Shown one piece after another: positions 7,200-14,929 of a DNA stretch of 17,286 nt. Position 1 is the first letter of the stretch, and the number at the start of each line of letters is the position of its first letter. Position numbers and translations under genes: made by a program. Source of the stretch: Rhodobacterales bacterium UBA5972 (GTDB taxonomy: Bacteria > Pseudomonadota > Alphaproteobacteria > Rhodobacterales > Rhodobacteraceae); assembly GCA_002430125.1 (NCBI GenBank), contig DJBQ01000027.1:446-17731 (forward strand), written 5' to 3'. Under the pieces are notes generated by a model. The model made no database searches, had not been told where the DNA came from, and was given only the letters and a program-made list of their open reading frames with translations.

Positions 7200-7868
7200 T
7201 CAGAACGGCAGGTCCGTGCCGTCGTAATTCTGAAAACAGCCGGTGGTTGCCAGCGAAAGATCAGCAAAGGCCTTTGTCAGCCCTGCCACCGCTTCTGTGG
7301 CCGGGATATCCGCACTTGACCCACCCATATCGGTTTGAACCCAGCCCGGATGATAGGCGCCGACGCTGATCCCCAGATGCGACAAGTCACAGGCCAGATT
7401 GGACGCCAGATTGATCGCTGCCGCCTTTGAGGCGCGGTACACGTATGAGCCGCCTTTGGCATGGGTGTTTGACCCCATTTTTGACGCGATAATCACCACT
7501 TTCGCGGCCTTTGCCGCCTGCAGATTTGGCAGCAGGTTTTGCACCGTCAGAAACGGCCCCGTCACGTTTACCGCAAACGTATCGGCCCAGATTTTTGCGG
7601 CGTAACCATCGTCCAGACGTTCATGCCGGTCAAGCAAGACGCCTGCATTGCAGATCAACAGATCAATCGCATGTCCGTCTAGGGCGGCGTCCACACGCGC
7701 AAAGCTTGCCGGATTGGTGACATCAAGCACGATCCATTCGGCTTTCGTTTCCAGATCAGCCGGAATTTGGTCGCGGGTGGTTGCAATAACCCGTTCGCCT
7801 TTGGCGACGTAATGGCGGGCGAGTTCAAGGCCAATACCGCGATTGGCGCCGGTGATCAGGATTGTCAT
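7200..7868 (-). CDS. Short-chain dehydrogenase/reductase (SDR) family protein
   Basis: A 222-residue classical SDR. It has the cofactor motif TGANRGIG (6-13), the NAG motif (74-76), a serine in the IIASKMGS stretch (129 or 133), and the catalytic Y144-x3-K148 within YRASK. The short length and the sequence around the active site resemble the C-factor (CsgA-like) group, whose substrates are poorly defined. The ATG at 7868 is chosen over a longer reading to 7928 because the Rossmann strand starts there. A GAGGT site is 5-7 nt upstream and overlaps the stop of the DUF1178 gene. The gap between the two genes is only 7 nt, which suggests translational coupling. The enzyme is cytoplasmic and likely uses NAD(P)H; its pathway is unknown. 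Confidence 0.88.
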   Translation of the reverse strand: MTILITGANRGIGLELARHYVAKGERVIATTRDQIPADLETKAEWIVLDVTNPASFARVDAALDGHAIDLLICNAGVLLDRHERLDDGYAAKIWADTFAVNVTGPFLTVQNLLPNLQAAKAAKVVIIASKMGSNTHAKGGSYVYRASKAAAINLASNLACDLSHLGISVGAYHPGWVQTDMGGSSADIPATEAVAGLTKAFADLSLATTGCFQNYDGTDLPF

Positions 7869-7875
7869 GTTTACC

Positions 7876-8313
7876 TCAGTTTGATTTACGGGACGACCAG
7901 GGCAGGGGGGCCACCGGCACACCATCACTGATCAGGCTTCGAGCCTCGTCGGGGGCAACTTCGCCGATAATTGCTCGTGCCGGCGCTTCGCCTTCATGAA
8001 TGGCGCGCGCTTCGCGGGCAAAATCGCGACCGACATCTTCCGACGTTGCCTCGATCTTTTTGCGTAATTCTTTTAAGGCTTGTTCCGCCGGAGAGGCGGG
8101 CGCTGACAAAGGTCGCGCCGGGGCTTCGGCCTGACTGGTCGCCTTGCGGCCCGGACGCACACCGGGTGCCATCACTGCCTTTTGGATGTGCTCTGACCCA
8201 CAGACCGAACAGCTGATCAAACGCGCCATCGACAATTTGTCAAACGCCTCGGCTGACTGGAACCAACTGTCAAAACTATGTTCTTTTTCACATTTCAGCG
8301 TGTAACGGATCAT
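7876..8313 (-). CDS. DUF1178 family protein
   Basis: A 145-residue protein beginning MIRYTLKCEKEHSFDSWFQS, the hallmark of the DUF1178 family common in alpha- and betaproteobacteria. C8, H12, C35 and C38 (in SCSVCGS) could form a small zinc-binding site like that of zinc-ribbon regulatory proteins. The middle (about 55-80) is an Ala/Pro-rich linker, followed by a helix (about 77-107) and a C-terminal stretch containing IIGEVAPDEARSLISDGVPVAPLP. The biochemical role is unknown. The start at 8313 has only a weak CAGG nearby. It heads a likely two-gene operon with the SDR downstream. Confidence 0.85.
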   Translation of the reverse strand: MIRYTLKCEKEHSFDSWFQSAEAFDKLSMARLISCSVCGSEHIQKAVMAPGVRPGRKATSQAEAPARPLSAPASPAEQALKELRKKIEATSEDVGRDFAREARAIHEGEAPARAIIGEVAPDEARSLISDGVPVAPLPWSSRKSN

Positions 8314-8463
8314 TGCCTGTGTCTGTTTTGATGTTTCTTTGATTTAATATAAGTGCATTAGCCGGAAATCAGTAGTGGTATTTATCGGCGTTCAAAAGAA
8401 AACCCAAAACCGCCATCAATTTCGCCGACCAGCGAACAGTCCCACACCGCCTGACACTTTGCT

Positions 8464-8922
8464 TCAGGCAACCGTTAAGAGCCTTGGGTCAAACTCGCGC
8501 AGTATCTTTTTCAATTTAGGCTCGCGCACCAGCATTGCCGCCTTTTTCGGGCTGAACCATTTGATCCGCCGTTGACCTTTTTCCTTAAAGTCCTTCGCCA
8601 TCTTGCTGACTTCAAGCGGGAAGATATACGCCTCATCCGGCAGGTGTTTGGCGTCAGCCTTGTCGTTTTGAAACCGATATCGGCCAAGTGCAGTGTCGTA
8701 AACCTGCCCTTTTACACCCGCTTCTTCAAAGGCTTCCTGCGCGGCGGCCTTGTGCGGCAAAAGCCCGTCGATCGGCCAGCCCTTGGGCACGATCCAACGT
8801 CTTGTTGTCCGGCTTGTGATCAGCAAAACCTCAATGCCTTTGCGATCATTCAGACGGTAACACAATGCGGCGACCTGTGTGCGGGCACCGAATTTCTTGA
8901 TGACTTTCCTGACTGAGATCAT
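8464..8922 (-). CDS. NUDIX hydrolase
   Basis: A 152-residue hydrolase expected to cleave nucleoside-diphosphate-linked or polyphosphate substrates. The Nudix box spans residues 48-70 and ends QEAFEEAGV; the PKGWP lead-in and PHKAAAQEA are typical of the alphaproteobacterial diphosphoinositol/diadenosine polyphosphate-like group. Compared with the classic G-x5-E-x7-R-E-U-x-E-E-x-G-U box, the first Glu is Leu54 and the Arg is Gln62. The metal-binding EE pair (E66, E67) is kept. The start at 8922 has AGG repeats a few bases upstream. It lies 63 nt downstream of gcrA on the same strand and may share its transcript. The 150-nt gap after it holds the promoter of the DUF1178 gene, with nothing else seen. 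Confidence 0.9.
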   Translation of the reverse strand: MISVRKVIKKFGARTQVAALCYRLNDRKGIEVLLITSRTTRRWIVPKGWPIDGLLPHKAAAQEAFEEAGVKGQVYDTALGRYRFQNDKADAKHLPDEAYIFPLEVSKMAKDFKEKGQRRIKWFSPKKAAMLVREPKLKKILREFDPRLLTVA

Positions 8923-8985
8923 GCCTGCCTGCTCGGGCCTCCGGTTGGACGTCAGGGCCTGTTGCCGACCCTTGACGCGTTTAAG

Positions 8986-9564
8986 TCATCGACTGACGCG
9001 ACGGTCGCGCCGCGCTGACATTGGTTGAAACGCAACCGCGACATGTGCTTCGCAATAGGGTTTGCCTTGCTGTACGGCGTGACCGCAGAACCAGAAATTC
9101 GGCGTCGCGGGATCACCCACCGGCCATTTACACGTCCGTTCGGTCAATTCCATCAGCGTCAGACGCTTGGCGGATTTTTCAATTTCCTTGACCGTCGCCA
9201 GCGCCTCGGGGCTGACTTCATTGGCTGAAGGCTGCGGCGGCAAAGGCTGGCCCGCCTTGATGATCGGCTTGCGCGGCGGGATTGGCAAAATGCGCACGGG
9301 GGCAGATGGCTGGGATTCGATGGGCACTTCGCGTTCAACCGTTTTTGCCTTGGGCGCCTCGGCCGCTGCAGTGACCGAAGGTTTTTCAGGCGCGGCAGTT
9401 GCTTTGCTGGCAGGCGCCGTCCGGTTCGAAAGGCCAAGCCGGTGCACTTTGCCAATCACCGCGTTGCGGGTGACTCCACCCAGTTCTTTGGCGATCTGGC
9501 TGGCACTTTTGCCTTCGCCCCACATTGTTTTCAGTGTATCAACGCGTTCATCTGTCCAGGACAT
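8986..9564 (-). CDS. gcrA: GcrA cell cycle regulator
   Basis: A 192-residue GcrA protein. The N-terminal DNA-binding helix-turn-helix is unmistakable: MSWTDERVDTLKTMWGEGKS, with the recognition part GGVTRNAVIGKVHRLGLSNR (29-48). A low-complexity Ala/Pro/Lys linker (about 50-120) separates it from the C-terminal RNA polymerase sigma-70-interacting part. That part carries C145, C160-G-H162 and C171-x2-H174, a possible metal-binding arrangement. In Caulobacter, GcrA acts with sigma-70 at promoters methylated by CcrM at GANTC and drives S-phase genes. The start at 9564 has a GGAG site about 8 nt upstream. It is divergent from the ABC-2 permease across a 125-130-nt region with a 27-bp dyad. Confidence 0.95.
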   Translation of the reverse strand: MSWTDERVDTLKTMWGEGKSASQIAKELGGVTRNAVIGKVHRLGLSNRTAPASKATAAPEKPSVTAAAEAPKAKTVEREVPIESQPSAPVRILPIPPRKPIIKAGQPLPPQPSANEVSPEALATVKEIEKSAKRLTLMELTERTCKWPVGDPATPNFWFCGHAVQQGKPYCEAHVAVAFQPMSARRDRRVSR

Positions 9565-9634
9565 ATTCCGGCTCCAACCAGCGTGCCGGATCAGGCCAAA
9601 GGCCCAAATTCAACGGCAAAATTTCGTTCCCCCC

Positions 9635-9662
9635 ATTGTAACGACTGCCAAGCCGGTTACAA
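9635..9662. promoter_or_regulatory. Dyad overlapping the likely gcrA promoter
   Basis: TTGTAAC (9636-9642) and GTTACAA (9656-9662) are perfect 7-bp inverted repeats 13 nt apart. Read on the minus strand they also supply a promoter-like pair for gcrA: TTGTAA (9662-9657) and TACAAT (9640-9635), spaced 16 nt. The core GTAAC/GTTAC pair also occurs in the dyad at 73-89. Either an operator on the gcrA promoter or a symmetric promoter serving both divergent genes would fit. Confidence 0.45.
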
Positions 9663-9695
9663 GGCACCAGAAACAAGTTTTCAGGAGGCGTGGTT

Positions 9696-10508
9696 TTGAC
9701 ACAGCCAAGACAGATAAACGCGATGGGTCAGCGGCGGTTCGGGCGGGTCAACTGGCTTGGCCTGCGTACGGTTATTGAACGCGAGGTCAAGCGGTTCACG
9801 TCTGTCTGGAGCCAAACCGTGCTGGCCCCACTGATCACCGCCGCGCTGTTTCTGTTGGTGTTCGATCTGGCGATTGGCACGTCACGCGGGCAGGTGATGG
9901 GGGTGGCTTACGCGCATTTTCTGGCCCCCGGCATCCTGATGATGAGCGTGATGCAGAATGCCTTTGCCAATACTGCCAGTTCGCTGGTGATTTCCAAAGT
10001 GCAGGGCAACATCGTTGATACCCTGATGCCGCCGCTGTCGCCGCTCGAGCTGGTGATCGGTTATACGGTTGGCGGTATGTTGCGCGGTTACGCGGTTGCG
10101 TTCGCGGTGATTTTGGTCACCTTTCCATTCCTCAAACTTGGCATCGCGCATCCGCTTTGGGCGTTTTTGTTTTTATCGCTTGGCAGCGCTCTTTTGTCCC
10201 TGATCGGCCTGCTGGCCGGGATCGTTTCCGACCGGTTTGACCAGATGAACGCGATCACCAATTTCATCATAACCCCGTTAAGCTTTCTGTCCGGCACGTT
10301 TTATTCCATCGACATTCTACCAGCCACTATGCAGACGATCACCCATTTCAACCCGGTTTTCTATCTGATTGACGGTATGCGCTATGGCGTGATCGGGGTG
10401 TCAGACCGCTCGCCGGTTCTGGGTGCCGCGGTTTGTGGTGGCTTGTGTCTGGTTCTGGCCTTTTGGGGTTGGCGCTGGTTTTCCACGGGCTATCGCCTGA
10501 AAAGCTGA
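9696..10508 (+). CDS. ABC-2 type transporter permease
   Basis: A 270-residue integral membrane protein with an N-terminal cytoplasmic helix (REVKRFTSVWSQTVLAPLIT) and about six hydrophobic segments. These fall roughly at 35-50, 65-80, 110-135, 145-170, 175-200 and 240-260. The pattern and the FLSGTFYSIDILP and FNPVFYLIDGMRYG motifs match the YadH-like ABC-2 export permease group, which moves polysaccharides, lipids or drugs with a separate ATPase. A TTG start at 9696 is preferred because the AGGAGG at 9683-9688 is 7 nt away. The GTG at 9690 is too close to it, and an ATG at 9723 lacks a site. No ATP-binding subunit gene lies next to it here. The substrate is unknown. Confidence 0.88.
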   Translation: MTQPRQINAMGQRRFGRVNWLGLRTVIEREVKRFTSVWSQTVLAPLITAALFLLVFDLAIGTSRGQVMGVAYAHFLAPGILMMSVMQNAFANTASSLVISKVQGNIVDTLMPPLSPLELVIGYTVGGMLRGYAVAFAVILVTFPFLKLGIAHPLWAFLFLSLGSALLSLIGLLAGIVSDRFDQMNAITNFIITPLSFLSGTFYSIDILPATMQTITHFNPVFYLIDGMRYGVIGVSDRSPVLGAAVCGGLCLVLAFWGWRWFSTGYRLKS

Positions 10509-10653
10509 ACCTCGGTCTGGACAATGCAAAAGTCCCGCGTTAAATCGTTGACCATGAGACAGCAAACCACATGCGCCACGTCGCGACGCCGACGCTGAAT
10601 TAACCACCGCACCCAAGCGCGCGGTTTTGCTGTCGTTTCCCCTTGCTATTATT

Positions 10654-10677
10654 TGACTCGCCGCTGACTTTACGTCA
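10654..10677. promoter_or_regulatory. TGAC repeats upstream of argD
   Basis: Two direct TGACT copies (10654-10658 and 10665-10669) lie 11 bp apart, one helical turn, followed by an inverted GTCA (10674-10677). This is in the 201-nt gap between the permease and argD, 33 nt before the argD start. It may be part of the argD promoter or an operator. A GACTC site (the CcrM-type GANTC) is included. Nothing else was recognised in this gap. Confidence 0.25.
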
Positions 10678-10709
10678 CATCAAAGGCTTCCACGCGAAAG
10701 GCTCCTCCG

Positions 10710-11888
10710 ATGATTTCTGCCGTTCTTCCCACCTATGCGCGCGCGCCAATGTCTTTCGTCAAAGGCGAAGGGTCCTGGTTGATCGAGGAAAATGGTCAGC
10801 GATATCTTGATCTTGGCGGTGGAATTGCCGTCACCTCGCTGGGTCACGCGCATCCGAAACTGGTTCAGGCGCTGAAGGATCAGGCGGAAAACCTGTGGCA
10901 TACATCGAACCTTTACCGGATTCCCAATCAGGAAAAGCTGGCGGAAAAACTGGTGGCCGAAACCTTCGCTGACACGGTTTTCTTCACCAATTCCGGCGCC
11001 GAGGCGATGGAATGTTCGATCAAAATGGCGCGGAAGTATTTCAGCCATCACGACATGCCGCAGCGCACCAAGATCATTGCCTTTAAAGACGCGTTCCATG
11101 GCCGCACCCTTGGCACCATCGCCGCTGCCGGGGGCGAGAAACTGCTGAAAGGCTTCGGCCCACAACTGGCCGGGTTCATCCACGTACCGTTCGGCGATCT
11201 TGCGGCTGTTGCGGCGGCAATTGATGATGAAACGGCGGCCATATTGATTGAACCGGTGCAGGGCGAAGGCGGCATTATTTCGGCTGACGATACCTTCCTG
11301 CGCGGCTTGCGCGCACTGTGTGACGAACACGGCTTGTTGCTGATTATGGATGAAATTCAATGCGGTATGGGCCGTACCGGGCGATTGTTTGCGCATGAAT
11401 GGTCGGGCGTTACCCCCGATATCATGGCCGTCGCGAAAGGCATCGGCGGCGGCTTTCCACTGGGGGCCTGCCTTGCCACAGAACGCGCCGCGGCCGGCAT
11501 GGTTTCAGGCACGCACGGGTCAACTTATGGCGGCAATCCCTTGGCCTGTGCGGTTGGTAATGCGGTGGTTGATATCATCGCTGATAAGGCGTTTCTGGCC
11601 GGGGTGAACCGTAAAGCCGGGCTGTTTCGCCAGAAACTCGAAGGCCTTGTCGCCGCCCATCCAGACGTGTTCGAAGGTGTGCGCGGCCTTGGCCTGATGA
11701 TTGGCTTGGTCTGCAAAATCCCAAATCTGGATGTGGTCAAGGCAGGATATGACGAATTTGTCCTGACCGTTCCCGGCGGTCAAAACGTTATCCGCTTATT
11801 GCCCGCCTTAACCATATCCGACGACGAAATCGCCGAGGCGGTTCACCGTCTGGATGCCGCCGCCAGCAAGGTCGAAGCCACCTTATGA
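10710..11888 (+). CDS. argD: Acetylornithine aminotransferase
   Basis: A 392-residue class-III PLP-dependent aminotransferase. It carries the [17 protein letters not shown] stretch (94-110), the [11 protein letters not shown] motif (125-135), D214-E215 contacting the cofactor pyridine, and the Schiff-base lysine K243 in [14 protein letters not shown]. It exchanges the amino group between glutamate and N-acetylglutamate semialdehyde to give N-acetylornithine, step four of arginine synthesis. It may also act on succinyldiaminopimelate in lysine synthesis. The neighbour argF supports an arginine role over an omega-amino acid or GABA aminotransferase. The start at 10710 has AAAGG about 8 nt upstream. 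The last four bases overlap argF. Confidence 0.95.
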   Translation: MISAVLPTYARAPMSFVKGEGSWLIEENGQRYLDLGGGIAVTSLGHAHPKLVQALKDQAENLWHTSNLYRIPNQEKLAEKLVAETFADTVFFTNSGAEAMECSIKMARKYFSHHDMPQRTKIIAFKDAFHGRTLGTIAAAGGEKLLKGFGPQLAGFIHVPFGDLAAVAAAIDDETAAILIEPVQGEGGIISADDTFLRGLRALCDEHGLLLIMDEIQCGMGRTGRLFAHEWSGVTPDIMAVAKGIGGGFPLGACLATERAAAGMVSGTHGSTYGGNPLACAVGNAVVDIIADKAFLAGVNRKAGLFRQKLEGLVAAHPDVFEGVRGLGLMIGLVCKIPNLDVVKAGYDEFVLTVPGGQNVIRLLPALTISDDEIAEAVHRLDAAASKVEATL

Positions 11889-12811
11889 CCCATTTCCTTG
11901 ATATCGACGCAACCTCCAGTGCTGACTTACGCAAAATCCTGAATTCCGCGCAGATGATGAAATCCGCCCGCGCGGGCCGCCCCAAAGGTATGCCCGACGA
12001 TGAAACCCCGCTGGCGGGGCATATCGTTGCGCTGATTTTTGAAAAACCATCGACCCGCACCCGGGTCAGTTTTGATGTCGGCGTGCGCCAGTTGGGCGGG
12101 CAGACGATGATCCTGTCGGGCACTGATATGCAACTTGGGCACGGCGAAACCATCGCCGATACCGCGCGCGTCCTCAGCCGTTATGTCGATCTGATCATGA
12201 TGCGCACGTACGACGAAGACACGCTGCACGAAATGGCCGAATATGCCACTGTGCCGGTGATCAACGGGCTGACCAACCGCACCCATCCCTGTCAGATCAT
12301 GGCAGATGTGATGACATTCGAAGAATTTCACGGGCCGATTGCCGGCAAAAAAGTTGTCTGGTCAGGAGACGGTAACAATGTCTGTGCGTCGATGATCCAG
12401 GCCGCCGGGCAACTGGGCTTTGATTTCACCTTTACCGGCCCCGGCACCCTTGATCCGGTCGCCGAACTGCTGGGGGATGCGCGCAAAAAAGGCGCAAAAA
12501 TCAGCATTGAACGTGATCCCCACAAGGCGGTGCAGGGGGCAGATTTGGTGATGACCGATACCTGGGTGTCGATGCATGACAGCCAGTCGTCGCGCGAACG
12601 CCGCCACAACCAATTGCGCCCCTATCAGGTAAATGCCGCGTTGATGCAGACCGCCGGACCACAAGCGGTTTTCATGCATTGCCTGCCTGCCCATCGCGAC
12701 GAGGAGGTCACCTCCGAGGTGATGGACGGTCCGCAATCGGTGGTCTGGGACGAGGCGGAAAACCGGCTGCACGCCCAAAAGGCGATTATGCGGCACTGTC
12801 TGGGGCTGTAG
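11885..12811 (+). CDS. argF: Ornithine carbamoyltransferase
   Basis: A 308-residue transcarbamylase joining carbamoyl phosphate and ornithine to make citrulline. The carbamoyl-phosphate loop [12 protein letters not shown] (53-63, STRT at 56-59), HPCQ (134-137), the ornithine-binding DTWVSM (225-230) and HCLPAHR (265-271) are all present. Its length is normal for the family. The ATG overlaps the argD stop as ATGA, so translation is coupled with the transaminase. This argD-argF pair is widespread in Rhodobacterales as I recall. A terminator-like element follows at 12852. Confidence 0.96.
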   Translation: MTHFLDIDATSSADLRKILNSAQMMKSARAGRPKGMPDDETPLAGHIVALIFEKPSTRTRVSFDVGVRQLGGQTMILSGTDMQLGHGETIADTARVLSRYVDLIMMRTYDEDTLHEMAEYATVPVINGLTNRTHPCQIMADVMTFEEFHGPIAGKKVVWSGDGNNVCASMIQAAGQLGFDFTFTGPGTLDPVAELLGDARKKGAKISIERDPHKAVQGADLVMTDTWVSMHDSQSSRERRHNQLRPYQVNAALMQTAGPQAVFMHCLPAHRDEEVTSEVMDGPQSVVWDEAENRLHAQKAIMRHCLGL

Positions 12812-12851
12812 CTGCCTGCTGAACGGCATCACCCACCGCAGACCATGAAGG

Positions 12852-12870
12852 CCTCCGGCGGAGGTATTTC
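12852..12870 (+). terminator. Terminator-like hairpin after argF, part of a Rhodobacteraceae-type intergenic element
   Basis: CCTCC and GGAGG with a 3-nt loop (12852-12864) are followed by TATTTC. I recall very similar GCCTCCGGCGG-(N)-AGTATTTTTGAA elements at gene ends throughout Rhodobacteraceae genomes. The T-tract is short, so the terminator call is moderate. A related sequence occurs at the right end of the window. Confidence 0.5.
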
Positions 12871-12877
12871 AAAAGGA

Positions 12878-12897
12878 TTAAAGCCGTTTAAAACGGC
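12878..12897 (-). terminator. Rho-independent terminator of the pobA operon
   Basis: GCCGTTT and AAACGGC (12883-12897) form a perfect inverted repeat around one base, realistically a 5-bp stem with a 5-nt loop. Read on the minus strand it is followed by TTTAATCCTTTT. The pobA stop codon (12888-12890) lies inside the stem. It faces the argF terminator, so each operon has its own stop signal. Confidence 0.6.
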
Positions 12898-14060
12898 AAT
12901 CCGACATAGTTTTCGGCCAGTGACGTCAGCGCAGCTTCGGAGCTGAACAGATATTCCAGATCGGTGTCCTGCAATTTGTCTTCGTACGGGATGTTGCCCG
13001 GCAGTTTGTGCAGCAAGGTGGTCATCCACCAACTGAACCTTTGCGCCTTCCAAATCCGTGCCAACGCCTTTTCGCTGTAATTTTCCAGCCCGGTATCATC
13101 GCCTTTTTGATAGTGATCGACCAAGGCGTGATAGAGGTAATATATATCACTGGCCGCAGAGTTCAGCCCGCGCGCACCGGTTGGCGGCACGATATGCGCC
13201 GCGTCCCCTGCCAGAAACAGATTGCCATAGCGCATCGGTTCCGCCACGAAACTGCGCAGCGGCGCGATTGATTTTTCTATGCTCGCTCCGGTTTCAAGGT
13301 TCGCCGCAACATCCGAGGGCAGGCGTTTTTTCAACTCGGCCCAAAAGGCATCGTCTGACCAGTCTTCAACTTTATCAGTCAGCGGCACCTGAATGTAATA
13401 CCGGCTGAGAACCTGACTGCGTAACGAGCACAACGCGAACCCGCGGGCATTCTTGGAATAGATCAATTCAGGCGAAACCGGTTTGGTGCGGCTGAGAACC
13501 CCAAGCCAGCCAAACGGATAAACCTTTTCGTATTCGCGCAAAATATCAGACGGGATCGCCTTGCGGCTTGGCCCATGAAAACCGTCAGCCCCAATGATGT
13601 AATCACACGCGATCCGGTGGTCCTTGTCACCCAGACGGTAGGTGATCGAGGGGGTGGCGGATTTAAGATCATGCAAGGCCACGTCATCAACATTGTGAAT
13701 AACCTTGCCATCCATCCGCGCCCGGGCATCATAAAGATCGCGAGTCAGTTCCGTCTGGCCATAAACAACCACCGAATTGCCGCCGGTATGACCCGCCAGA
13801 TCAACCCGGCGTTTGGTTTCGCCATTGGCGATATAAAAACCGTCGTGGATTTCGCCTTCGGCATCCATCCGTTCACCGCATTGGGCCTCGCGCATCAATT
13901 CCGCAAAACCATGTTCCAGAACACCAGCGCGAATGCGCCCCAGAACATAATCGCGGCTGTGTTTCTCCAGTACGATATTGTCGATGCCTTTAAGGTGTAA
14001 AAGTTGTGACAGCATCAGGCCCGACGGGCCGCCGCCGATGATACCAACTTGGGTTTTCAT
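12888..14060 (-). CDS. pobA: 4-hydroxybenzoate 3-monooxygenase
   Basis: A 390-residue group A flavoprotein hydroxylase that turns 4-hydroxybenzoate into protocatechuate using NADPH and O2. The FAD-binding GGGPSG motif (9-14), the DG motif (GADG, 157-160) and the GD motif (AGDAAH, 284-289) are all present. The numbering matches my memory of the Pseudomonas enzyme: H72, Y201, S212, R214, Y222, D286, P293 and Y385 are all conserved, covering substrate binding and the proton-relay network. It is therefore expected to be active and 4-hydroxybenzoate-specific. The start at 14060 has an AAAGGA site. It is the last gene of the minus-strand operon, 19 nt after ligB, and supplies the substrate for LigAB. 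Confidence 0.96.
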   Translation of the reverse strand: MKTQVGIIGGGPSGLMLSQLLHLKGIDNIVLEKHSRDYVLGRIRAGVLEHGFAELMREAQCGERMDAEGEIHDGFYIANGETKRRVDLAGHTGGNSVVVYGQTELTRDLYDARARMDGKVIHNVDDVALHDLKSATPSITYRLGDKDHRIACDYIIGADGFHGPSRKAIPSDILREYEKVYPFGWLGVLSRTKPVSPELIYSKNARGFALCSLRSQVLSRYYIQVPLTDKVEDWSDDAFWAELKKRLPSDVAANLETGASIEKSIAPLRSFVAEPMRYGNLFLAGDAAHIVPPTGARGLNSAASDIYYLYHALVDHYQKGDDTGLENYSEKALARIWKAQRFSWWMTTLLHKLPGNIPYEDKLQDTDLEYLFSSEAALTSLAENYVGLPF

Positions 14061-14079
14061 ATTAAGGTTCCTTTAAGGT

Positions 14080-14928
14080 TTATGCCGCGCATTCCAGCAA
14101 CATCGTGCCGGCACCGGTATTGCTGATCGGGATATGATAGTTCTGATGCAGCGGAGTCACCTTGTCGCCAAGTGCGCCGCGCATCATCATCCACATCAAA
14201 AACTCGGTCCCCTGCGCACCAGCCTGTTTGACCAATTCGTAGCGTGAAATTTTGGTCAGCTCCTCGGGTGCAGTGACGATCTTGTCCATGCACATCCGGT
14301 CAAACTCCTTGTTGATAAACCCGGCGCGCTCCCCATCAAGCTGGTGGCTTAACCCACCGGTGCCAAGAACAACCACTTTGATATCAGCAGGATACGACAA
14401 AATCGCCTTGCGCAAAGCCTTGCCGAAATCAAGCGCCCGTTTCAGGGTCGGGATCGGATGTTGCACGGTATTCGCGCTGATCGGAATGGCGCGCGGCATG
14501 TCGGCATTATGGGGTGCCCCCGGCCAGAACAATTGCATCGGCACGACAAAACCGTGATCCACGGCCAGTTCCTGACAGGAGGTTATGTCAAATTCCGCAG
14601 CCACCATTTCCTCAATAATATGCCACGAAATTTTTGCGTCACCGGGAAACGGATCAAGTTTGGGAATGCCCCAGCCTTCATCTTCGTTGCGGTATTCATG
14701 CGCCGCCCCAATCGCGAAAGTTGGCATTTTATCAAGGAAAAACCCCAACCCGTGATCATTATAAATATTGATCACAACGTCAGGCTTATTGGCCGCCAGC
14801 CATTTATGGATCGGTGGATAGCCATCAAAAAACGGCTTCCAATAGGGGTCTTCAAACGCTTTATTGGCAATCGCGTTGCCAACGGCGGGGATGTGGGATG
14901 TGGTGATGCCACCAAGGATCTGTGCCAT
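14080..14928 (-). CDS. ligB: Protocatechuate 4,5-dioxygenase, beta (catalytic) subunit
   Basis: A 282-residue class III extradiol dioxygenase subunit. From the ATG at 14928 the protein begins MAQILGGITTSHIPAVGNAI. Catalytic positions agree with those I recall for Sphingobium LigB: H12 and E242 as Fe(II) ligands, H195 (in GGLSH) as the active-site base, and H59 as the equivalent of H61. An upstream ATG at 14943 would add five residues and lies deeper inside ligA; the family-like start and the GGGGAA site favour 14928. The enzyme cleaves the protocatechuate ring between C4 and C5, giving 4-carboxy-2-hydroxymuconate semialdehyde. It begins one base after the ligA stop, as expected for a coupled heteromeric pair. 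Confidence 0.95.
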   Translation of the reverse strand: MAQILGGITTSHIPAVGNAIANKAFEDPYWKPFFDGYPPIHKWLAANKPDVVINIYNDHGLGFFLDKMPTFAIGAAHEYRNEDEGWGIPKLDPFPGDAKISWHIIEEMVAAEFDITSCQELAVDHGFVVPMQLFWPGAPHNADMPRAIPISANTVQHPIPTLKRALDFGKALRKAILSYPADIKVVVLGTGGLSHQLDGERAGFINKEFDRMCMDKIVTAPEELTKISRYELVKQAGAQGTEFLMWMMMRGALGDKVTPLHQNYHIPISNTGAGTMLLECAA

Positions 14929-14929
14929 G

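Noticed and set aside
7204..7221. ACGGCA/TGCCGT hairpin at the end of the SDR gene
   Set aside because: A perfect 6-bp stem, but it lies within the last codons of the gene and no T-tract follows on the minus strand, so it was not called a terminator.
8976..9000. Nested palindrome (CGCGT...ACGCG with AGTC/GACT inside) at the gcrA stop
   Set aside because: It could fold, but no T-rich tail follows on either strand and it overlaps the gcrA coding end; evidence is too weak for a terminator call.
10680..11396. Minus-strand open frame (238 codons) antisense to argD
   Set aside because: argD is beyond doubt on the plus strand; the antisense translation shows no recognisable domain and no start signal.
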